Source: Thalassia testudinum (Eukaryota; Streptophyta; Magnoliopsida; Alismatales; Hydrocharitaceae). From it: 64,000 nucleotides of DNA. The notes beneath the pieces are model-generated. The model saw only the letters and a program-made list of their open reading frames with translations, was not told where the DNA came from and did no database searches. Positions within the stretch are counted from its first letter, which is position 1, and each line of letters opens with the position of its first letter. The position numbers were made by a program, and so were the translations under genes. The stretch covers positions 17,901,501 through 17,965,500 of the forward strand of contig JAZHRO010000054.1 in assembly GCA_037157565.1 (NCBI GenBank). The letters run 5' to 3'. Below are positions 55,506 through 64,000 of this stretch, piece after piece.

Positions 55506-56697
55506 CCTACCATCAATCATTACCCCACCCCAGCTTGAATTGAAACCATTGCCTGAGAATTTAAAATATCAATTTTTAGAACCGCAGAATACGCTCCCTG
55601 TGATTATTAGTGCTAAATTGACAAAGGAGCAAGTGATTAAATTAATTAAGGTCCTAAAGGAACATAAGGAGGCAATTGGTTGGATCATTCATGACCTCAG
55701 GGGGATTGAGCCATCTTACTGTAATCATAGAATATTTTTGGAAGATGGATCCTGCCCTTCTCGCCAGATGCAGAGGAGATTGAATCCAAATATGCGAGAA
55801 GTGGTCAAAAAGGAAATCATCAAGTGGCTCGATGCAGGAATTATTTATCCAATCTCTGACAGTCCCTGGGTAAGTCCCGTTCAGATTGTTCCAAAGAAAG
55901 CTGGGATTACTGTTGTAACTAATGAGAGAGGTGAATCTGTCACAACTCGTTCAGCTTCATCTTGGAGAGTTTGTATTGATTAGAGGAAGCTGAACACAGC
56001 CACTAAAAATGATCATTTTTTCCTACCTTTCATTGATCAAATCTTGGAAAAATTAGCTGGGCAGAAGTACTTCTGTTTTCTTGATGGCTACTCGGGATAC
56101 AACCAAGTTCCTATCCATCCCGAGGATCAGGAAAAAACTACTTTCACCTGTCCCTACGGAACTTTTGCTTTTCATAGGATGCCTTTTGGGTTATGCAATG
56201 CACCTGCAACTTTTCAAAGGTGTATGCTAGCCATATTTTCCGACATGGTGGGAGAGTTTATGGAAGCCTTCATGGATGATTTCTCTGTTTTCGGAGAATC
56301 ATTTGACTCTTGTTTGGCGAATTTAGAAGTGATTCTTAAGCGATGTATCAAGACACGACTGGTCCTTAGCTGGGAAAAGAGTCATTTCATAACCCAAGAA
56401 GGCATCGTTTTGGGTAATGTAATCTTTGAACGGGGAATTGAAGTAGACAAAGCTAAGGTTGATGCTATCGCTAAACTTCCTCCTCCCACATCTGTTAAAC
56501 AAATCAGATCATTTCTTGGCCATATGGGATTTTATCGAAGATTCATCAAGGATTTCTCGATGGTTGCTCGTCCTTTAAGCAATCTTCTTGCCAAAGAAAC
56601 ACCGTTTGTTTTTGATGAATCATGCCGAAAGGCATTTGATTTTCTGAAAACGGCAGTCACCTGTGCTCCAATTTTGCAACCACCAATTTGGACAGCC
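55506..56697 (+). pseudogene. P reverse transcriptase, second copy
   Basis: Same TAG (55981) in the VCID motif. The catalytic segment reads FMDDFSVFG here against FMDDFSIFG in the first copy (Ile to Val near 56284). Confidence 0.9.
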
Positions 56698-57063
56698 CCA
56701 TTTGAGATCATGGCCGACGCTTCTGATTACGCGGTCGGGGTTGTCCTGGGTCAGAAAATTGACCGAAAGCCCTCTGTCATTTACTACGCTAGTAAAACTC
56801 TGGATGAAGCCCAGAGGAATTATACTGTTACTGAAAAGGAATTACTAGCTGTAGTATTTGCGTTGGAAAAATTCAAGGCTTATCTCTTGGGGTCTCATGT
56901 TATTGTTTATACCGACCACTCAGCCTTGAGACATCTCTTGGCTAAAAAGGATGCTAAACCTCGGCTTATTCGTTGGATTCTTCTTCTTCAAGAATTTGAT
57001 CTTGAAATCAAGGATAAAGTCGGGGTGCAAAATGTGGTAGCGGATCATTTGTCAAGACTCCTA
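56698..57063 (+). pseudogene. P RNase H domain, second copy
   Basis: Intact acidic residues; no difference noticed from 21901-22266. Confidence 0.9.
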
Positions 57064-58434
57064 GGTGATTCTTCTTGTCTGGACATTCCGATTGCTGACA
57101 CTTTTCCGGACGAAACCATTCTTACAGTTTTAGGTGTCCACTCCCCATGGTTTGCTAACATTGTTAACTATTTGGCCGTTGGTCAAATCCCCCAGGATTG
57201 GACCAAGCAACAACGAGATAGACTAAAATCTGAGGCCAAATACTACTTTTGGGAGGACCCTGAACTGTATCACATCGGCTCTGATCAGATTATTCGCCGA
57301 TGCATACCGGAGAATGAATTCAATAGTATACTCAAGTTCTACCATGCATCTGGGTGTGGTGGACATTTCTCCGGGAGAAAGACGGCTGCAAAAATCTTGC
57401 AATCTGGCTTCTATTGGTCGTCTTTATTCAAGGATGCCCAGGACTTCTCAAGGTCATGTTCTCGATGTCAGTCACTCGGGAACATAACTAAGAGAGACAT
57501 GATGCCCTTAAACCCTATTCTTCCTGTAGAAATTTTTGATGTTTAGGGCATCGATTTCATGGGACCCTTTATCCCTTCATTTGGACATCAGTACATTCTT
57601 GTTGCTGTTGATTATGTATCCAAATGGATTGAGGCAATTCCCACCCGAACCAATGACCACAAGGTGGTCATCAATTTTGTCAAGAAAAATATCTTCAGTA
57701 GGTTCGGGATTCCGAGGGCTATCATCAGTGATGGTGGCACTCATTTTACTAGTGCCCAATTCCGGAACTTATTGGCCAAATACGGGGTTAACCATCAAAT
57801 TTCCACACCTTACCATCCCCAAACGAATGGACAAGCCGAGATCTCCAATCGAGAGATCAAGAACATTCTGCAAAAAACGGTTAGGCCTAATCGCAAGGAT
57901 TGGACTCAAAAGCTTGAGGACGCTCTTTGGGCCTACCGTACGGCGTATAAAACGCCCATCGGCATGTCTCCATTCCGTTTGGTGTATGGAAAGGCGTGCC
58001 ATCTACCCGTAGAGATTGAACACAGGGCATTCTAGGCAATCAAACAATGCAATTTAGATCTGAATCTAGCTGGAAAGACCAGGAAACTCCAACTATCTGA
58101 GTTGGAGGAGCTTAGAAATGATGCTTATGAGAATGCCAAGATCTACAAGGCTCGGACCAAACCTCTACATGATCAATTGATTTTCCGCAAGAGCTTTGAG
58201 CCAAACCAGAAGGTCTGGTTATTTGATTCTAAACTTAAGCTCTTTTCTGGTAAACTTAGATCTAAATGGAATGGCCCATTCATAATTGATCAGATTTTTC
58301 CTAATGGTGCCGTTCAAATTTCTGACCCAAAGACGGGTAACACCTTTAAAGTCAACGGTCAACGTTTGAAGCCTGTTGTTGACCGTAATCTTCCAGAACC
58401 CGTCTCAGACTCTGTTGCTCTAGCCATTCTGTGA
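57064..58434 (+). pseudogene. P integrase, second copy
   Basis: Same two TAG codons (57544, 58033), HHCC finger and DD35E core as in the first copy. Confidence 0.9.
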
Positions 58435-59795
58435 CTTCTTTGGCTGGACTTCGCCTAGCTGACGGCATTAAACTCAGCAGTTGTACATATGACACAAGGC
58501 TGATACGAGCTTCATATCCAGGTGACATCTTTCATATTCTACCTTTTCTTTCATGTCTCTTTTTCAATGAGGACATTACATCAGCTAGGCATGGGGGGGT
58601 GGATTCATTCTTGAATTATTTGGTCAGCTTTGTGAAATCCATATAAATTGTCTCTCTTCTTATTTAAAAAAAAATTAGGAAGGATTAGTTGGACATTAGG
58701 ACTTTTCAATCCTAAGAAATTTTACATTAGGATCTGAACACAAAGACCCCTCAGGTCTTTGGACTTAATCAGCCTGGGTATCCACTAAAATGTGGATTTA
58801 TTTTTGAGTCCTCGCCATCTTAATTCTATTATAATTGGAATAAATAAGTTTGGGTGATAAGTACACGACTTATCAACCCGCCCTCTGATTTGAGGGAATT
58901 TTGAGTTTTAAGCATCTACACACTTTCTTTGCACTGACTCGTTGTTCGGCGATTCTAACGGAAATTGGGTAGCTAATGAACCTTCTAGGGTGATATGGCT
59001 GGCAAGTTATCGTGGGTAACAGCCCATAGGTAGGTTGTCCAGAGCCCAGTCACTGGACCTTTCATAGTTTGCTGCCTTTAAGTAAATCCTAGACCAAGGA
59101 AGTCACCTACTTAAAAAAAAAAAGAAAAGAAAAAAAAATCAAAAAGAAAAGGAGAAAAGAACAAAAGGAAAATAAGCCACACTTCGCCACACAAGTATGG
59201 CTAGCAAGTTGTCGGTGGTAACAGCTCATCGACCGGTTGTCCAGAACCCAGCTCAGAAAATGCACTAAAAATTTTCAAAACACTTAGGAAGAAGCGGAGA
59301 AGTAAAATAAACCGGGGAGATATACATTGGATTCACCCTTGTGTTGACCCCGTAAAAAAATAAAAGTAGGGAGAAAGCTACCGGTTGTAAAGATACACCT
59401 TTAGGAAGAATTCTTGTTAGGTCACCTAGAGGCGTAGAAATCCGAAGTTCATGTTAATTGCCGGTCAACGAATCTATCACAATCACAATAAGATGCTTAA
59501 AGCTTAGGGTTCTCATCAAATTTTGGGTGAGTTGAATGGCCGTAGAAAGCTACTCTTAAACCCGAAAATTTGAAAATCCAAAAAATTAGAAAAGAGAAAA
59601 AGAAAATTTTCTTTTAATAAGGCGAGGGCTTGAGGCAGTCTGCATTTTGGCTGATACCCGGACACTGTTGTGTCTTTGAAAGTTCAGTTCCTAAGTAGAA
59701 AATTTCTTAATGATTGAAAATAACTCAAGTCAAAATAATCCAACCTAATTCTTTTATAAATAGCATATAATTTTTGCTAGGGACTAACAAAAGAT
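58435..59795 (+). other. P 3' region after pol, second copy (no gene)
   Basis: As 23638-25001; A-rich run shortened near 59115, T to G near 59157 and C to T near 59274. Confidence 0.75.
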
Positions 59796-59808
59796 AGGCA
59801 TGGGGGTA
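59796..59808 (+). other. P polypurine tract, second copy
   Basis: AGGCATGGGGGTA directly before the 3' LTR. Confidence 0.85.
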
Positions 59809-61124
59809 TGATGTAAACACATTTACACTACTTAAAATGTCTATTTATGCATGTTCTTAAGCATAGGATTGCATTTCATGATATAAATATTGCATAACAT
59901 GCATCATCTTGCATTTAGAGTAGTTTGAATAAAATGGAGGTTAATTGTCTCCTTTTATGTGCTTGGACAGGGTAAACATTTTATCGGGGCCTCGGATCAA
60001 AGATCCAACCGTATGGATGTGATCAGGGCGACGATTGGAGTTCAACGACTCTAAGATCGCCCTAATCAGGCATCCGTAGCATCAGATAGTGACCTGGGAA
60101 CCATAGAAGATCAAGGGCCAGGATGGTGTAAATCCTCACTTCAGATGATAATCCGACCGCACGGATGAATTCGGATCGACGATTGCAGCCCAACGACACA
60201 AAAATCGAGTCAATCCGATATCCATGGCACCATCTACAACTTCCAGAAGATGGACGGCCAAGATAGCGCCACGTGGCGCCATCTCAACCGCCCAAATGGC
60301 CGCTTGCATCTTGTGAAGGCCCCGCGCCTGATCGCTCTCCGCCGTTGGATCTTAATCCAACGACTGTGGTCGCTCGCGCTTAAAAGCGTCCGCTTGACCA
60401 TCCGCGCCCCATAAAGCAGTGGTCGAGCGCGCTTTCGCGAGAGGCAGGCGCAGGATCGAGCCGCGGCGAGGGGTGGAGCAGGCGATTGGGCGCGGGGGGA
60501 GTGTCAGATGGAGATTGGACGGCCGCGCGCGCCCGATAGCATCCACGCGCAATTGAACGCACAACGTGGATGTGCGATCGCACACGGGCAGGCGCGCAAC
60601 GCAGCGGGCGGAGACGAGAAGGCGCGAGCGAGCCGCCCACAACGTCCACGTTGAGGGCTCTTTTATTATTTTGAAGTTGTAATGTCAATTTTGCCCCCAC
60701 TCCTTGCAACTATAAAAGGAGACCCCCTCCATACGAAATTCTCATCCCTTCTTTCTCCTCTCTACCCCTCCAAAGCTCAAGAGAAGCTTGTCCCACACCT
60801 GGGATGCTTCTCGCGAGATAAAGTCCAATTTTCACTCCCCTTCGAAAGTGGATCCCACGACGACGACGGCGTGCTGCTCCGTTCCCGTTCTTCTGCTACG
60901 TCCTCCTTTGTCATGCTTCGTTCTCCTTCGTCCAGGCGTCGTCCCGTTCGGCTCGTCCTCCAAGCAATCGTCGAGGAGGATAACTTCTCTCTCCCATTCT
61001 TATTTACAGCTTTTCTAGTGTAGAATTTTCCTGCTTTATAGTGTAATTGATTTTCTGCTTTCTAGTGTAACTTTTATTTAGTTTGATTATATAAACAATT
61101 GGAATATTGAATGCATGTTCTCTT

Positions 61125-61159
<35 letters not shown>

Positions 61160-61392
61160 TTCTTTTAGTCTGATAGCTCCATTGTAATTATATCGCCTTG
61201 CTTATCAAAAAAAAAAATCCTAAAAAAAATATAATTGCGAATATAGATCAACGTAGCCTCCCTGTGTTCGACCCGGAATTCTTTTCGGTATAAATTTTAT
61301 TTGTTGAACACGAATTCTTCGCTTTCGAACTACAACGATAGGTTTTCCAAAACCAAACACGTAAGCGTAGCGATTAGCAAAACGTTTCAACA
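59809..61392 (+). repeat. P 3' LTR, second copy
   Basis: As 25015-26598, same length and the same absence of the two hairpin segments. Confidence 0.92.
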
Positions 61393-61397
61393 GGTAG

Positions 61398-62553
61398 ATG
61401 TCACGGACGAGGAGCATGTGGGGTGTGAGGGACCTCACCCGTTAAGTGTTGAGGCGATAAGCCCTCAATACTTTTGCATCTTATATCACTGCAACCGCTC
61501 TGTAGTCCACGATGTGGGACTATCAGTCCCTGACGTTTCGCACAACAGGTCACAGCAACTACTTCGTTCAATTGCTATCCAAGGAGCAGTTAGTGGTTCC
61601 AATTGGAAGTCCAGGGCTGATCCTGATGCAAGTTCGCAGTGCCTGGGACTTCACTTGGGGCATATAGTACCCTGAGTAAGGCTTCGAGCTTGCGTCGAAG
61701 CTTCGCTAATGGCGATGATAACCTACCACCTGTGAATAAAAAATAAGGTCGTTCGACCGTGTTAAAACTCTCAGGAGGTGTCTCCAAACGACGACGAGCG
61801 CAACTGTGATGGTGCCGAGGCGATTGGTGGTGTGAGGAGGTCTGACGACCTCGGACTGTTGGTGCGATAGTGGGTTTGTTCGGGAGATGGTTTGGGTGAG
61901 TGATGGAGTGAAATAAGAGAGGGATTTGGTTGGTGGAAGGACGGCGGAGCCTTTAAGGTAGGTGGAAAGGTTTTTGGTGCGGTGTAGCAGACGGAGAGCC
62001 TCGCCGGAGATGTTGACAGAGGTGGAGAAGACGAAGGTAAAGGTCGGTGTCAAGGGGTTGTTTTTGGGGTTTTTGAGTATAAAACAAAACTAAAAGAGCT
62101 ATGGAACTAATCTAGCTATTCTAAGTGGACAAAAGGAGGGAGATCAGCACCAGCACCGGCATTGGTAGGCCGACACTGGGGAAGAAGGTACTCCGATGAT
62201 GGGGACGGTGACGATGACGGAGGTAGAAGGGCTCCTACTAGTATAGCCAAGAGCAGACGAAAGAGAGGAAGGCAAATCTGCCACTGGTTTTGTGGCCAGA
62301 CGACGAGAGGAGTCGGAGGAAGTCGTCGGAGCTTGAGGAGCTTTCCAGCAGGTCAAGGAGGGAGGAAAGGAGGGTTACACGGCCCAAAATCAAGTCTAAG
62401 GAGATCGATGAGCTCTGAGGGTCCTTATAAAGGGCTCTAGAGAGAATTTTGAGCTTGGAAGCTTGGAATGCTCACCGGAGTAGGATTTTGAAAGATACCC
62501 AAATCTCTCATGCATTTGCATAAGAGATTGGGAAGGTTATGGAACTCATGGAC
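61398..62553 (-). repeat. LTR-like block Y, second part, second copy
   Basis: As 26604-27759 with one G to A change near 62196. Ends where LTR X4 begins. Confidence 0.7.
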
Positions 62554-64000
62554 TGAAAGACGTCGGTTCTGTTATAACGTTGTAGTAAAGCCGGTTGTTA
62601 CCAACGTTTCATATAAAAATTTTTTTACTCGGAAAAATAAAAGAGTTCCCGAGGTCGAACTCAGGGAGCAAGTTGTATTCTAGAGATATACAAGTTCTAT
62701 TACAAAAATAAAGAGAGAGAGAGAGAGAGAGAGAGAGATGAAAATTTGGCTTCTTCTTCTTCTCTTCTTTCTTCCTCTTTGTCTTATCTCCTCTTTGGCT
62801 TTTGTTCTTCCTGTTCTTCTTCTTCTTCTTCTGCTTTCTTCAGATCTTCCCCTCGTGCTCTTCTTCTTCTGTCTTCTGTTCTTCCTTGTTTTCTTTCTTT
62901 CTTTTTCTTCAGATCTTCTTCTTCTTTTCTTGCTTCTTGCTTCTCTTCATTTCTTCTTCTTCTTTGTCTTCACCTGCCTTGACCTCTCTTCTTCTTCTTT
63001 CGCGTTGGCCGTTGCTCTTCCTTCTTCTTCAGCCTGTCTTCTTTCCTGCTCTGGCTGCTGACCTTCCGTCGTCTGCCCCGGTGCTGAGACGACTTAACGA
63101 TGCCTTTGCTACAGTGCAGCAGCTCCTTCTTCTTCAGCGGGTCTGCTTCTTCTTCTTTGGCCTGCACACTTCAGAGTTTTTTCGTCAAGAGGCAAAAACC
63201 TACTCTACCCCCCTCCCCCGCGTATCTCTCTCTCTGAAATCACTCTTCGGAAGCTCTCCCAGAGCGCTACCGGGTAATCGGGTTCGGGTCCAGGCCCACC
63301 GGCGTGCGTGGTGGGCGAGGAGTGCAGGTCAGTCTAATCGGGTCGGGCCAGGTCCGCGGAGCGTGGTCACGGACGAGGCCGGGTCGGGTCGGGTGAGAGG
63401 GACCTCACCCCGTGGTAACTGAGGCAAACAGATGGTGGCACTTTTGCAATTTATGTGGGTGTGTGGCTTCAGAAATTCCCGAGGTGGGACTATCCGCGCA
63501 CCCCTTTTCTCTCACGCCTGCAGTAGGGATGGTGCTTCCAATTGCAACAGCTGTTGAGGCTCGCAACTCCAATTGAGGGCCAGGGTGTGTGCGCAAGACT
63601 CTTTCGCGCAGCCTAGGTCTTCAACCTGGGATATCTAGGCTTGGAGCAACCTCAAGCAAGCTTCGAGCTTCCTCGCCAATGGCGGTCAAGGCCTGGAACC
63701 TGAAATCAATAGAACGGCCTCTCGGCCAAATCAGACAGGCGGGGGACCTTCGCCGTGGCACGGCGAAGGTGGTCAGGGGGTCTGCAGGGGGCGAGGTTGA
63801 GCTAACAGGTCGTCCTAGGTCAAACTGTGAGCGAGGAAGTGGGTGTGTTCGGTGGATCTGCAGAGGGTGTTTGGTGGGAAGTGGAGGGGCGGAAGAGGAT
63901 CAGGGTGAGGAGGCGGAGGTTCTGCGGTGGTCGGCGAGCCGTGTGGGTCGCTGAGGTGATGGGAGCGGCTCGCCGGAGGGTGGTCGGAGGCGGAGAGGAT
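62554..64000 (-). repeat. LTR X4 (partial, cut by window end)
   Basis: Aligns with X2 (27760-29206) by position in the unit, but carries the 16-base segment (near 62781) found in X1 and missing from X2 and X3. It presumably continues into another M element beyond the window. Confidence 0.85.

Larger units (their letters stand above)
39469..61392 (+). mobile_element. Element P, second copy
   Basis: Copy of 4674-26598 with the same target duplication GGTAG (39464-39468, 61393-61397), the same nested N and the same TAG stops. It is one base shorter overall, the balance of small indels such as a shorter A-run near 59115. Confidence 0.92.
34812..64000. repeat. Tandem unit 2 (partial, cut by the window end)
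   Basis: Near-identical second copy of 1-29206. It ends inside the fourth copy of LTR X (62554 onward), so about 5.6 kb of the unit (rest of X plus the M interior) lies beyond the window. All nested insertions, target duplications and most stop codons are shared with unit 1, so the nesting happened before the duplication. Confidence 0.93.

Overview
The window reads as plant (angiosperm) heterochromatin made almost entirely of LTR retrotransposons. The evidence is: Ty3/gypsy polyproteins of two plant lineages (an Athila-type element with a tRNA-Asp primer site and a Tekay/Del-type chromovirus with a tRNA-iMet primer site), very long LTRs (about 1.6-2.8 kb), and insertions nested inside each other with clean 5-bp target-site duplications. 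I see no convincing host gene, tRNA, rRNA, CRISPR array or prokaryotic feature. The species cannot be named from the sequence.

The main architectural fact is a tandem repeat of about 34.8 kb. Bases 1-29206 recur at 34812-64000 with only about 15-20 visible differences. Order within one unit: (1) the 5' leader and primer site of a minus-strand element (M), with a truncated LTR called X; (2) a related LTR-like block Z in the opposite orientation; (3) a related LTR-like block Y, in the same orientation as X, split by (4) P, an Athila-type element on the plus strand (4674-26598, TSD GGTAG); (5) N, a Tekay/Del chromovirus on the plus strand inserted in P between protease and reverse transcriptase (10346-20703, TSD TCTAC); (6) the second part of Y; (7) the M element (27760-36937), whose truncated LTR begins the next unit.

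P and N still show recognisable gag, protease, RT, RNase H and integrase (N also a chromodomain), but each is broken by in-frame stops and frameshifts, so both are pseudogenised. Most stops are TAG. M is different. It has Athila-like ends (tRNA-Asp primer site, the same polypurine tract as P) but no gag-pol. In that place it carries one uninterrupted 616-codon minus-strand frame (32088-33938) of unknown function. M therefore looks like a non-autonomous element that would depend on an Athila-type partner for reverse transcription and integration; this is inference.

Relative order of events (inference): the X/Y/Z family LTRs first, P into Y, N into P, slow decay of P and N, then amplification of the whole nested cassette as a tandem repeat. 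The two cassette copies differ far less than the two LTRs of P or N do, so the amplification, or an assembly duplication, is much younger than the insertions.
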